DNA from: Rhynochetos jubatus
Taxonomy: Eukaryota; Chordata; Aves; Eurypygiformes; Rhynochetidae
DNA length: 64,000 bases
Reading direction: 5' to 3'
Assembly: GCA_027574665.1 (NCBI GenBank)
Contig: CM050654.1
Location: 30,957,722-31,021,721 of the forward strand
Each line of letters opens with the position of its first letter. The stretch's first letter is position 1. The position numbers were made by a program, and so were the translations under genes. Positions 1-12,400 of the stretch are shown here, in pieces. Below the pieces are notes generated by a model, which saw only the letters and a program-made list of their open reading frames with translations, ran no database searches and was not told where the DNA came from.

Positions 1-929
1 GATCAGACTGCCACTCCATGCTGTTGGATTTCCTGGAGATGTTTGAGACCTCGGTGATTTGCACCATTTTACCTCACTCAGTTTTCCCCCACTGCTCTGC
101 CATTAATATTGTTTTACCTAGAGGAGAAGATCTGAGGCCTCTGGGTGAAATTCATCCTCTGCAGATGAGTGAAACGCACACTCAGCTGGACACGGGCCTG
201 TCCGGGCTTTTGGCGTATTTGTTGTGCAGATAGATAGCGCTAAACTTAGTTTCACGTGTAAAATTTCCTGCTCACATCAAAGGATGTTTCAGTACCCAGT
301 AATCCACGATGATGAGATTTCTCTGAACCGTAGGACCCGGGGGGCTTGAAGAGCGTATCTGAATATGTCCCTTTGGCGTGGTGCACCTGGGAGTGGCTGG
401 GGTCCAGGCTGCTAGCAGTACCTCCGCTTGGAAGGGCTTGAAGTTATAAAATTTGGGCAGTTCCTTGTTTGTTTTCAGCTTTCCCTGATTTCCCCCTCCA
501 GCATCTGGCTTGGCACGATGTTAACGTATAGCTTCAGGTTCCAAACAGAACGGAAATTTTGGGGCGTACGGTGCTATCTTCGTAAGTGGTAATTGCACCA
601 ACGTAGGATCAATGGAGCAGAATAATATCTGCCCGCTAATAACGGCTTAATAAAATAAACGGCACTGGTCCTGCCATGAATTACTGTAAAACAGGGATTG
701 TAGGATAGTAATGTAAACAATCATTGATTTTCTTGGGAGAGCACTGTAAATTAGCTATGACTCTCTTTGGTGTGTACTTGATACCAGACAATGCAGAAAA
801 CGTATCAGTTTGCCTCGAAGGTGGGCGGAGAGGGAAGAAGTGAAGGGGGCCTCTGTGGTGTTGGGGCGGCATTAGATAAATGAAATGAGCCTGGGCCAGG
901 AGATGAAAGCTGAGAGCCGCGTGGCACTC

Positions 930-1060
930 AATATCGCTGCCATCCAACCTGACCCAATTAATAACCTATCAGCGCAGGACAGGCCTGATCAACGGTTCAG
1001 GCCCGTTAATTGAAATAGCGTGATTAATGGCATCGAAGGAGACGAGAAATACCTAGAAAA
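930..1060. promoter_or_regulatory. Candidate conserved non-coding element (homeodomain motifs)
   Basis: An AT-richer block in GC-rich surroundings carries repeated homeodomain-type cores: CAATTAATAA at about 955-964, GTTAATTG at about 1005-1012 and GATTAATGG at about 1022-1030. It has no long frame and no repeat similarity. Function is inferred only from composition and motif density. Confidence 0.3.
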
Positions 1061-3784
1061 ATGATGGGAGTCTGCAGCTCCGCGCCGCAGCCGGTGCGTT
1101 GCTTGGGGGTGAGGGAGGTGGGGGGCAGCCCCGCTCCCCACAACACCCAGCCTTTGTGTTTCGGCACCCTGCGGCCGGGATCCAGCTCTGCTTTTATCCC
1201 CCTTCAGATCCTGCCAGCGCCCTGGTGCCAAGCTCAGCGTCAGCACCCGAGTGTGGCAGCTGAAAGGACCAAATCCATCCTCACCTTTCCCACGGGCACG
1301 GGGGAACCTTGTGCTCTCGGTGGCACTGACACCCGTGGGGTTTCCACATCGACATCCGGGCTGTGTCTGGTTGCTGGGGCGCTGGCAACCGGGCTTGGGC
1401 TGGATGCGGAGCTGCTGCTCTCGCGGGTGCTGGCACCCACTGCTGCCGTGCAAGGGGACATCAGGGTCACAGCAGCAGCGCAGCTCCGTTCCCACTAGCT
1501 CACACACCCCCAGCATCCGTGTTTCGCCTTTGGAGGCTAATTTTCCTGTCGATTCCAATTAACCCCAGCGCAGACGTCTCAAGGACAGCTCTGGAAGTGG
1601 CTCTGCAGAAGAGCAGCAATTCGGAACCGTGTCGTGGGGCTGCGATGGCACCTCGGAGCCCAGCCTTAATTACAGCAAACGGCTGGATAGAGCCGTACAA
1701 TGCTTTGAGCCATTGCCATCTGCAAACGATGTGGCTGCAAGATTACCTTCAGTCCCGCTCCCGTCCTGCCATCTTTCCCTTTTTCCATCTTTCCCGGTGC
1801 CTTTGCTTGAACGCAGGGCTCAGCGCAGGGGCAGCTGCGTACGTTGCACACCCTGTTTTCCTGGCTAAAACCATCTTCCCTTTCTTCTCCCTGTTAAATA
1901 TGCACCCTGCCAGAACGAGCAAGCAGCTTATCCCAATTTATTGCCCCCTGGTCACAGGGAATGAAGCATTGTTGCTTCACGACCTGCTCTGTCCTGGTCC
2001 TTTCTGGCGTTTCCATTGCCCCCATGAAAGCTGGGGGTGAGCTCATCCCCCGTGCCTTGGGGCCAGCCACGCACTCACGCCCTTCTCTCGGCACGGAGCC
2101 TGCTCATGGAACCCTGAGAATTCACACTCGGTTTGAAATGCCCAAATCCACGAGTTTTTAGAGGATGGTGTGGCTAAGCGGGACAGTCCAGGCACCTTTG
2201 CTTGTGGAACAGGCTGCAGGAGTGGCTGTTTTCAAGCTATCAGAGGCCAAGGGACGGAGCTACAAAAGCAGCATCAGCACCAGGGAGAAGCGGGTTCAGA
2301 AGGACGGCTTTTAGCACGAGGAATAATAAATGAACAGAAAAACCCACAGCACCACAATGAAACAGCCCTTAAATCGTGTGTTTTCATTTCGGATGAGAAA
2401 GGAAAATCATTAGAGCTCGATTAGTCATGAAAGACAGGGGTCCTTCTGCGTTGCACCAGCCTGAGAAAGCGACCCCCGTCCAAGAGCACACGTTCCCCAT
2501 CCAGAGCGGGCTCGCTCAATATCAAACCCTTTCTTGGTGCTATTTGCGCTGCCTATCGCGCCCCTGCGCGGGATGAAACCCTGCGGCCATAGCGGATGGA
2601 CGTGGGTTTAAAGGCACTGGGCTCTGCCTCGCAGGGCTTAAAGCACACCGGGAAATGAAGGAGAAGCCCCGAGCAGCGGGAGCTGCCGGTGCCGCTTCGG
2701 AAGCGCAGCGGGATGGAAGAGAGAAGAAAAAGGGGAAGGAGTGACACACGAGTTTGGGTGACCCTGACATGGGGAGACAAGGGTTTTGGGCACCTTGCCT
2801 TTCCCTTGGGGATGGAGAGGAGGCGTTGGGGCGGGTGGCATTGCCGCTGGACCCGTGGTCAGATGCAGCCGTGCCGCCAGTCCCAGCGTGTCACTGGGAT
2901 GAACTGGTGTCTCCTCCTTACCGCCCTGGGGGAAAACTTTCCTGCGTCAGGCCACGCATGTGTACACGAGGCCTTTAAATACTCATAAAGCAGCAACTGA
3001 TGTTGAGACGATGGGCAAAAGAGGCTGCGAACCGAGGAGGTTCCCGAAGCCGTTTGCACGCTGGCCCTGCTGCAAGCGCTCGCTGTGCGGCTGGCGAGAC
3101 CCTCGCAGGGCCGGCACGGGGCTGCGGCTTGTCTGAATGGACAGAGGACACCCCACGAGGAAATAAATCAGCCTATAAAAAGTCCCCCACGCCAGAACAA
3201 TCTCCCCCAACCCTTCTCTCTCCGCAGACGTGGCCGCGCTGCACGCAGGCTGCAATTAGTTTTTGTCGCCATGGGAAATGTAAAGCACAGCAGCTGTGCC
3301 TTACTTACTGCTCTCGTTCCCTTCCTTCTCCCGTCAGTTCCTTGCCGAGAGTGCAAATAACGGAGCAGAGGGGTGGCCGTGCCGCTGTCAGGGTGCTCAA
3401 AGGCCGTGGGGAGCAGAGAGGAGCCGCTGCTGGCGCAGGGCACGGAGGAGGGACGAGCGCACGGGCCTTTGCTGTGTTTTGGCACGTGTGATGGGGCAGA
3501 GCGGGTCACCTCGGGGACAGGTCAGGCAGTGGGGACGGGCTCTGCCACAGGGGTTCGACAGGAGCAGGTTGTCCATGGGGTCAGATAGTGGCTCGTCAGC
3601 CCACGGGGAAGGAAGATGCTCATGCTGCCGCAGGCGCCCGGACATCTTTGGGAGCAAAAGCCTGGCTGAGCCTGCCCAGACTAAAGCAGAAGGGACCTGC
3701 TGCGGCTCTGGGACTTGGGGATTTCATTCCTTCCACTCCCTGCAATTTTTCCCTTCCTGCAAGCAGGGACCGCAGGCGGCTAAA

Positions 3785-3995
3785 CAAATAAGGGGCTGTA
3801 ATGTAATTTTAGATATATGCTCTTTAGAAAATGAACTCACATTTAGAGTACAAGCCGTAATATTTTGATTTATTATTTAATTGCACATTTTGTATATGCA
3901 AATGGCTTTAGACCCTTAATTTTAGGAGGCTCGAATTACCTTCCATTCCTTCTTTAATATTCAGGTGGAAAAGCTCCCATGTCTGGCTGCAGCCC
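3785..3995. promoter_or_regulatory. Candidate non-coding regulatory element with octamer motif
   Basis: About 200 bases of AT-rich sequence sit inside GC-rich DNA. It contains a perfect POU octamer ATGCAAAT at 3896-3903, TTTAATTG just upstream and several TAAT cores. There is no coding potential and no repeat resemblance. This is the composition typical of conserved developmental enhancers, but no alignment was possible. Confidence 0.35.
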
Positions 3996-5559
3996 ATTTG
4001 GGGTGCGCAACGCAGCTGGTTGAGCGGGGCATTTTCACCCTGCTCAAGTAGAATTGTGTTTTACTGCAAAGTGCTTAAAATTAATTAAGTGGCAGAGCAT
4101 AAGGAACTGGTTTCAGTCCTTCTTCCCCTGGCAGCACTTTGCAAACCGTGATAACCTCCCCAGTGAAAACCAGGAGAAAATTGAGCCCCCGCTCACCAGC
4201 TTTTCTGTTGCACCTGAAAATTTAAATCCCATTTTTCTGAGAACGTTACCCTATTGGAAATTGTTTGCCTAATATTAACCGTGTCAGGCAAACCCCCAAC
4301 GGTACAAGGCCTCGCTGGCTTGAAACCTGCGCTCTGTTCCTGCACGGTACTGGGAGCACGTGTCTCATTTTAATCAACCTTCTCTGCAGGCTCGGGGATG
4401 TGCGTGGGGCTGGTGCTGGAGTGTGCCGATGAACTGCCCCAGTCAAGGCACCTGAAACCCTGAAAGCCCAGCAGGAGAGGACCCACGCCTGCGCCCCCTG
4501 CCCACCTGGGGTTTGATCTTCATGTTCTGCAGCTTGGGTGAATGTTACGCTCCCGTAATAGCTGCTTTTCTGGGAGGTTTTCCATTACTTTTCTCCTAGT
4601 GAAGGGTTTTCCAGGTGAGCTGCCCCGCTCTGCCCCCCAACGGCTCTGCAACGGGGCTAAGGCTGGTTTGGGGGTGCCTCGCTTGTTGCTCACGAGAAGG
4701 GGACCAAGCTCTTTTTCTGCTCAGATGACGCCTCAAGTAGAGGTGAAACCCCGCCGGAGGCAAACCCGCCGCTGTAGGCTGTCCTGGCCGGTGTGACACC
4801 CCCGAAAGCAAGCTGCAGCTTTCCTCACTACGACCAGAGGAAAACCAGTCTCCTTTCCTTTATCTGTTTTGAACTGTGCTTGACTCAGGCTGCTCATCCC
4901 CTGCGATTCCCGTCTCCACGCGCTTCCTCCCAGCACCAGCGGTGTCTGCGGGCAGCTGGCCAGAGCTGGGAGCGACACCGCAGGGCTGCTGCGCACGGCC
5001 GCGTCTAAACCCCTTATTTACCGTGCAGGGAGACCCTGACCACAGCCAGGAGGGGCCTGCAGTACCTTACCAAGGGTGTACCCGCTCCCACCCAGCTTTG
5101 AGCAGCAAGCTATGGGTAACATAACCTCTAGGTCGGTTCTTGTGAACAAAGCCCTTGCTTGTTCAATGCTGTGTAAATCACTTCTCCGTGAGACGAGTCT
5201 GTGGAGGGTGATGCCAAGATTGGTAACGTGTTCTTTGGATGTACACTGAGGAATAACTTTTCTCCCACCCTGAATATCGTGCTTTAACAACAAGCTGGGT
5301 TGGGTTTTTTCCTTCTTTTCTATGTTGTATCATTTTAAACCGCTGCATTCAAGCAGATGTACATTTGGCATCTGGATAGAAGACGCAACGTAAAACAACA
5401 ACCTTCTAATCCCTATCTGTCTGGATTCACCGTATAAATAATCAGAAACACCTTTGGAACGGAGGCCGAGGGGACTGAGCCCATCAGCAACGACGTGCAG
5501 CAAACAGCAAAAGACGACGTCAGAGTTTGCGCGACACGTCCGTCTTAATTCCCCGCTGC

Positions 5560-5795
5560 GGTTCCAGAACGCTAAAAATAATCCCCCTTCGAGCTGTGGC
5601 TGTTTACACAGCTGTAGCATAAATATTTAGATTTGCAAGAGAAATGCTTGCTCAGCCAAAACCCTTCCGAGATCTCCGGAGTCAGCAGTGGGGGTTTAGA
5701 GAGGCCCAATGTTTCCTTGGAAAAATGAAAATCGATAATAATTAAAGCAGGGAGCGATGATTCTGCAGCAAAGCTCGGCACTTATGCAAAACTAA
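5560..5795. promoter_or_regulatory. Candidate non-coding regulatory element
   Basis: An AT-rich island contains TGTTTACACAGCTG (a forkhead-like core beside an E-box), ATAAATATTTAG and GATAATAATTAAAG. It is flanked on both sides by GC-rich sequence. No frame or repeat explains it. Confidence 0.25.
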
Positions 5796-6289
5796 CTCGG
5801 CTCGTGTTCTTCAGGGGGTGCGTGAACCCCCCCGCGCGGGCTGGTGAACCCCACTGCGAGCTGCAGGAGAAGTGCCGCCCGCTGGGACCTTGTTTACACG
5901 GTTGGTTTGGACACGGGGCGGGCGATGGGGGGGTCGCAGCCTTCTCTGGGAGGACTGGGGGTCCTGGGGGAGCCACAGGCACCTCCACGGAGCCAGCCCA
6001 GCCTCAGGGACAGTGAGGGGTTGGTCCAGTGCGCTTTTTGGCTGCTGGGTGCTCCGTGGGGGACGAGTCTGGCATCGTCCTGGTCGGGAACCGCTGTATT
6101 TCCGTACGACGTGTTTTTCTCCTTGCATTTTGCTTCCTTAAAGTTGGCTGTGGACCCCAGATCATCTTTTGACCACCCTTTGCCAGGGGAAAGGAAGGGG
6201 TTTACTGCTCTCGAGTATGACGCAGACTGGTCTGGCATCCCCCATCCCAGGGCGGGATGGAGAACGATGCTGGCTCCTTCCCGCTGAAC

Positions 6290-6620
6290 GACTGCAGCCT
6301 CCTTCCGAGATAAAAATCTTTAAGTGGATTTTCCATCTGGTAAACCGTCGCTTCAGGAAAACCATAAGGTACAGAGATATTAAAAAGAGGATTTTTACTA
6401 ATGCACCTACTGTGTCTTCATTATGTCAGGGCACCTCTATGAAGAGATTTGCTGAAGAATCCATCCATTCATTTCCACGCATAATTCCTCAATAGCCCAT
6501 TTGCTTCAAAGATTTTTATCGACTTTTACTACTACACGAATCCTCAGATATTTATTTTTTAGGCCCCAGGGGACCCATTGAAAAAGAAATTTGTTTTCTG
6601 AAGTTTCATGACAAAGGTTT
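6290..6620. promoter_or_regulatory. Candidate non-coding regulatory element next to the CR1 copy
   Basis: About 330 bases of unusually even, AT-leaning sequence have no low-complexity runs and no recognisable repeat, directly upstream of the CR1 insertion. Frames through it show no protein family. It resembles a conserved non-coding element in texture only. Confidence 0.25.
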
Positions 6621-6799
6621 TGCTCTGGGTAAAAGCTTCCCGTTATTTCCAAACTTCTGTTCTTCACAAAGACGACTTTGGTGGGTCTGCTCCTACGGCT
6701 GCCATGGGGCATGAGCCACGGGTAAAATTTCAGCTCCCGGTAATAAATAAGGATACATTTCTGTTGGAAAAGGTTCACTCCTTAGCACCACCCCTTTCG

Positions 6800-7715
6800 G
6801 TAGGGCAGACTGTGGGATCGAGTGCACCCTCAGCAAGTTTGCCGACAACACCAAGCTGTGTGGTGCGGTTGACACGCTGGAGGGAAGGGATGCCATCCAG
6901 AGGGACCTGGACAGGCTGGAGAGGTGGGTCTGTGCCAACCTCATGGAGTTCAACAAGGCCAAGTGCAAGGTCCTGCACATGGGTCAGGGCAATCCCAAGC
7001 ACAAGGACAGGCTGGGTGGAGAATGGATCGAGAGCAGCCTGAGGAGAAGGACTTGGGGGTACTGGGGGATGAAAAGCTGGACATGAGCCAGCAGTGTGCG
7101 CTGGCAGCCCAGAAAGCCAACCATATCCTGGGCTGTATCAGGAGAAGTGTGGCCAGCAGATCAAGGGGGTAGGATTCTCCCTCTCTACTCTGCTCTCATG
7201 AAACCCCACCTGGAGTGCCTCATCCAGTTCTGGGGCCCCCAACATAAGAAGGATATTGACTGGTTAGAGTTAGCCCAGAGGAGGCCACGAAGATGCTCAG
7301 AGGGCTGAGGCACCTCTGCTATGGGGACAGGCTGAGAGAGTTGGGGTTGTTCAGCCTGGAGAAGGCTCCGGGGAGACCATAGGGCATCTCCCAGTACCTG
7401 AAGGGGCCTATGAGGAAGTTGCCGGGGGGGCTTTTTACAAAGGCCTGTAGTGACAGGACAAGGGGTAACGGGGTTAAATTGAAAGCGGGGAGATTTAGAT
7501 GGGACATCAGGAAGAAATTCTTCATGGAGAGGGTGGTGAAGCACTGGAACAGGTTGCCCAGGGAAGCTGTGGATGCCCCATCAAGGCCAGGCTGGATGAG
7601 GCTTGGAACAACCTGGTCTGGTGGAGGGTGTCCCTGCCCATGGCAGGGGGGTTGGAACTGGATGGGCTTTAAGGTCCCTTCCAACCCAAACCATGCTGTG
7701 ATTCTATGATTCTGT
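6800..7715 (+). mobile_element. CR1 LINE, 3' fragment with decayed reverse transcriptase end
   Basis: The segment carries the CR1 ORF2 C-terminal part. It starts in the reverse-transcriptase active-site region, read as FADNTKL where the family has FADDTKL, then [18 protein letters not shown], and later [10 protein letters not shown]. The reading frame is broken by frameshifts, so it is not functional. The 3' end is the typical GGTTGGAACTGGATGGGCTTTAAGG region, then ATTCTATGATTCTGT at 7701-7715. It is 5'-truncated, as most CR1 copies are. Confidence 0.95.
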
Positions 7716-9479
7716 ATGTATCAACTGGGCTTTTTTTGAGGGCAGGAGCCAGGTCTCCTCTCATTTTGCTTTCCTGCGCATTGGGAGTTTCCAAAAGCAA
7801 ACCAGATGCCTTGAAACACAGGCTAATGTGGGTGTGGGGATGTCACACACATCCTCTAGCAAAGCTGACATTGGAGGCAGCCCAGCAATCCCGGTGCTCC
7901 CGGTTTGCGTAGCTCCAGGATGATGGTGACCCCTGTAAGCTGGAGGAGTGGATCTTACTCGTTGTTTAATAACAGCATAAGCTGTCTGAGTGCAATCCTG
8001 CTCCTATGAGGTCTGTCAGGATGAGATTTCACTGCCTCGGTCTTCAGTGAGATGCTGAGTGAAATGGGGTGGTGGAGATGGGGCTGACAGAGGGGGTGGG
8101 AGAGGGGGGTTAGAGGGGAGCAAACACGGCCACATCCCTCCGCGGCTGTCAGACAGGCACAAGAGGGAAAGCCAGATGGACACACCGCGACAGCGGTGAA
8201 ACAGCTACAGGAGGTGTTTAACTGGACTCATTTGCCACGAGGTGTCATTGCAATGGAGAGCCAACACGTCCACGAAAGGACGAGGTGCAGCCAGCGCTGT
8301 GTTTAATGAGGGACACGAACCGTCACACTGCAGGAAGCGAGCCAGCCATGCTGGAGAGAGAGGAGAGGGAAGGATGCTGCGGGCAGACGGGCACTTTTTG
8401 GTTTTCCCATAGGGAAATGCATTGGCCAAACACACGGCTGGGTTTGCTGTTCGCCTGCCCGCGCTGGTCCGTGGCAGCGCACCAAGGATCGCCGCTGGTA
8501 ACCGTTTCCATATGGCACTTCCTCAGCAAACCGAGCTTCTTCCTCCACCTCTCACATCCCGCTGCAGTGGCTGGATCTGCTGGGACAGTGTCCCTTTGCC
8601 TGCCCTGCCCCGTGCATGCTGGCAGGGGTCCGTGAGCGGTGGTGGGATGATGTTGAGTCCCGTGGGCAGTGCGCCGAGTGGCCCACCTCGCCATCCCTGG
8701 GGGACATCTCCAGACCTTCACAGCCCAATGGTTCTGCCTCGGGACTGCAACTGGCAGTAAACGAGGGCGATTAGCCCTAATCATCCTGCATCGTCACCAG
8801 TCCTCCTCCATCTCTGCTTTCCTGCTTTCCCCAGACTTGGCTCTCTCGTTAATTGAAACAGAAACTTTCCGTCGCCGCTGATTGCGCCGTCCGATGTCTG
8901 TCGCCTGGTGGGATAGAAAGAAAAGGTGGAAAGCGTGTGCTTTTACACAAATACACAGGGGCCAGAGAAGGTGATCTACTTATGCAGTGGTTGAATTAGG
9001 TGGAAGAAACTGCACCGCACCCACAAAATACCTCCCCTGACGATTGATTTGAGGCATGGTCCCTGTGCGGCCAAGCGATGGGGCTTGGCTGGGAGGGCTG
9101 GGGAGCAGCTCCTACCCTGAGCCGTCAGGATCATTGTGGATATCTGGGCTCGTCCATCCTTTTTGTGGTGACTTTGGCTGCTGGAGGAGTGAGGCCAGCA
9201 TTACAATGCTGTCTTTGCCCGCTGCAAATTCTCCATGCAGGAACACATTACTTTAGAGCCTTTTGGCTGGGCTGTGTCCTTCCGCTACCGCACCTCCTGC
9301 GGGATTGAACGGGACAAAGTGGAGCAGTTAGGGGACAGAAAGGAAAAGCTCACCATGGACGCGTGTTACTCAAAAGTGAAAGCCACGAGCAGTTTATACA
9401 GGAGGGAAGAAAATATGGATTTACTGCTGATTAAGGGTTTCAGGTCCTGACACCGAGGGCCCTGACGAACACGGCGCAG

Positions 9480-9700
9480 CCCGAGCGCACCTCTAATTAG
9501 GATGAATTTCCCCACTGCTGGAGTTCATGCATTATATATTCAAACCATTTGTGTTCATTTGTATGAAACAAGTACTGTAAAATGTTATCATTCATTTGGG
9601 TTATTTGACTTCTCTATTAATTCTATAAATAATTGTTTAAAAGATTGTGTTGACGTCAGTGAAAAGCAGCCGTATTATTCCATTATTGGTTGATAAACGC
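9480..9700. promoter_or_regulatory. Candidate non-coding regulatory element with full CRE
   Basis: An AT-rich 220-base block starts with CTAATTAGGATGAA and contains GTTCATTTGTATGAAACAAG. It ends with a perfect palindromic cAMP response element, TGACGTCA, at 9651-9658. It has no repeat resemblance and no coding frame of note. It is the strongest-looking of the islands in this flank. Confidence 0.35.
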
Positions 9701-12029
9701 GGCTGAGGGGCTCCCCACGGTTGGGACAGCTGGTGCCTGACCTGCTGGCATCACCGGAGACCCAGCCTGAGCCCTCCACCCCCAGCAGCTTCCCACCACC
9801 CCTCGGTGACACGGGGCACGCAGCGCATCGATGCTGAAAACCACCTTGTGCCTCAAACTTGGCGTTTCTCCCTTTATTCTTAGGAAACACTCTGATTTCG
9901 ATGTAAAGCGGCACCCACGCCCTTTCTTGCTTCCTCTTGCTGTGAATTTTCTGTCCGGTGACACCAAAAAGACAAAGGAATCCTCTTAATCACAGCACTT
10001 GATAACACAGACAGAGGTACAAGGTAACAGGCGGCAATAAGCTCCACCGTTGTGTGCCCTTCAGCCCGGCCTGATAGATGGAGATTCCGTAGGAGATTTT
10101 TCAGGCATTAGCATTAAAAGGAGAGCAAGGCTATTTTCTTTCCTTGCGAGGCGAGACAAAAGAGCCACGCTTTCGGATTCTGTGACATTAGTCTTTATTT
10201 GAAAGGGGGGAAATTAAATAAATGAATCTGAGAGCAGGAAGGAGGGAAAAGCCTTCAGTACAGAAGTTTAAAAAATTATTCCTGGGGCTCTCCACGTGCC
10301 CCCAGTGTTTCAGCCAAGTCCATAAAGCACTGGGGACACACATGGACCCCGCGAGGATCCCACCAGCTGTCCCTGGCTGGGCGCAGGGATAGCAGTGCCT
10401 TCCTGTCGATGCTCCAACCCAGCAAGCTGCCAGAATTCCTTAGAAGTAACTCGTCAATTAGCGGATTCTCTCAGAAGAATTTATTCTGGAGAAATCCAAA
10501 GGGAGAATTTAAAACCTCTCTCTGTTTAATTTGATCGAGGCTTTAATAACATCTGGCTGGATTAGCGTGCGGGTGCCGCTGCGCTCCCAGGAGCGGGGCT
10601 GGAAATGGCTTCCCGGTGCGCCGTGTTTGCTGCCCCTCAGCGATTCCCCCGATGGGTTTGTGCCGTTTGCAAGTAAAAAGGGTGCTGCGGGGTCTCGGTG
10701 CTGCTCCTGCGGCACCCTCTGGGAGCTGGGGGCCCGCCGGCACCAACCCTTCCCGCCCTTTGGCACTGGGAGGCTGCAGGGCGTGAGGAAGTTGGAGGAT
10801 GACGCTGGCAGAGCCCCTGCCGTGACCCAGGGTAGCGGATGCTCTGTGGGGTGGCCGGGGGGGCTGGTGGGGTCAGGAGGGCAAAGAGGCAGGGACTCGG
10901 CCCCTCTCGCACCTCGCGCCATCACGTCGCCTTTCTGCGGTGGGGCTTGTCCTGGGAAGGCATCAGCAGCTGGCACCGGAGAGGGATTTCGCCTCCCCTT
11001 AAATCACGGGAGGATGAGTTAAGGGACCGAGAGCTTCTTGCTGAAAAGGCGCATCGATTTTCCGCAGCTGATGGAATAAAAGAATTATCGTGGCGCAAAA
11101 AAAAAGAAGAAGAAAGCTTTGTTCAGAAAGCCACCTTGGCACGTGCTGTGCATCCGTGGGGCTGGCGCTCCCAGGCGCTGGGGACGGTCCTCCCACGGCC
11201 CCCGCCCGCCCCGCCATCCCAGTACGTTTTTGGGTGCTCTGCGGCGGGAGCAGGCAGAGCCCAACACCCAGGTGGACGCTGGGGATGTGGAGCCCCGGCC
11301 CCGCTCTGGGGTTTGGGGACCAATCGCATCCCTTGCAAAAAGGGGTACGAAGGCCGGTGGGATGGGGAAGGGGAAGCGGCGAGCGGGGGCTTCTCTTGCC
11401 CACACGGGGTTTCCAGCCGCTGGCAGCGGGATGCTGGGAGGCTTTGCTCTCCCTGCTCTTGCAGCCGCTCTGCTGGGTATGAATAATTGAGCTCCCCCTC
11501 GCTCATGCCCTAATCACCCGGCCACGGAGTCAATCGCTCGCTTTCTCGCTCGCTTTCCCCGATGAATATTTCATACCTCCCCGGGGCAGCAATGCAGCCC
11601 AGGCAGCAGCGCGGGGAGGCTTCCCGGGGTTTGGGGGAGTGCCGGCCGGCAATCCGCCTGCCTGGGGGGAGAGGGTGGGAAGGGGCACCACGCTGCACAA
11701 AAATGCCTTGAAAGGTGCCACCCAGCACCGCTGGCGCCCGCAGCGAGTCCTGTTTGGTGGCTGCATCTCCCAGAGAAGGGGTGAACGGTGGGAGGGCTGC
11801 AGGGAAAAGCACCTGGGGGTCGCTCTGGGGATCGGTGGGCATCCTGACCTTTCTCAGTGCTGGATTCAGGTGATCCCCCCGGGGGGCGAGCAGTCCCCTC
11901 GCTGGAGGTAGCCTCTCCACCCCCCTCCTGGCACTCTGCTTTCCCACTAGTGCCCAGGGACCCCCCGCAGATACCACCCGCCCAGTGACCACGAGGATCT
12001 GGCAGCGTTTCCCCAGCCCTCTGCGAAGG

Positions 12030-12400
12030 CGCTTGTTAATTGTCGATTTCTCCCTTAATTACTCGAAAGCAGTGGCCGTTCCATCATCGCTTTACAACAC
12101 CTCAGCTTAAATCCACTCTTAAGGCAGGAGTGTTGGGGCTCAGACATTTTAATTAACATGAATGATCTCACCTTTGTCCACAGCATCTTTTTACATGTTA
12201 TTATGTCAGTTAATTGTTAAACTACTCACTGGTTTAGAGAGGTCTGTCCTTTCATTAAAATGTCCAGCTGTTTCTGACCTGGCAGATTATCCACATTTTT
12301 AAGCCCAGTATTTTCAGGTGATTTGAGTTAAATCAATCTGCAAGAAACCCGATGAATTATTTAAAGCACTGGTGGTTTCAAGCTAGGAAATGGGGTTTGG
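12030..12400. promoter_or_regulatory. Candidate non-coding regulatory element
   Basis: A 370-base AT-rich block contains GTTAATTGTCGAT, CCCTTAATTACTCG, TTTTAATTAACATGAATGA, CAGTTAATTGTTAA and GATTTGAGTTAAATCAATC. The dense TTAATTA-type homeodomain cores suggest an enhancer. No frame or repeat explains it. Confidence 0.35.

Larger units (their letters stand above)
1..6799. other. GC-rich intergenic DNA, no exon recognised
   Basis: No coding exon or RNA gene could be recognised. Open frames here lack family resemblance and overlap on both strands, as GC-rich sequence produces by chance. AT-rich islands at about 600-800, 930-1060, 3785-3990, 5560-5790 and 6290-6620 stand out and are listed separately where supportable. 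This flank would lie beyond the 3' end of HSPBAP1; the mammalian neighbour PARP14 was not recognised. Confidence 0.6.

Noticed and set aside
989..2040. Long overlapping frames on both strands (189 and 225 codons)
   Set aside because: They overlap each other on opposite strands in GC-rich DNA, have no recognisable domain or splice context, and are full of Pro/Arg/Ser/Ala as expected from composition.
3161..3200. CCTATAAAAAGTCCC, resembling a TATA box
   Set aside because: No gene, initiator or supportable transcript lies downstream; a single TATA-like match is expected by chance.
7185..7709. Frames of about 100-120 codons on both strands
   Set aside because: They lie inside the CR1 copy; the antisense ones are shadows and the sense ones are pieces of the broken CR1 frame.
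10509..11992. Cluster of frames of 120-215 codons on both strands
   Set aside because: They are multiple mutually overlapping frames in GC-rich sequence with no family resemblance; chance openness is the simpler explanation.
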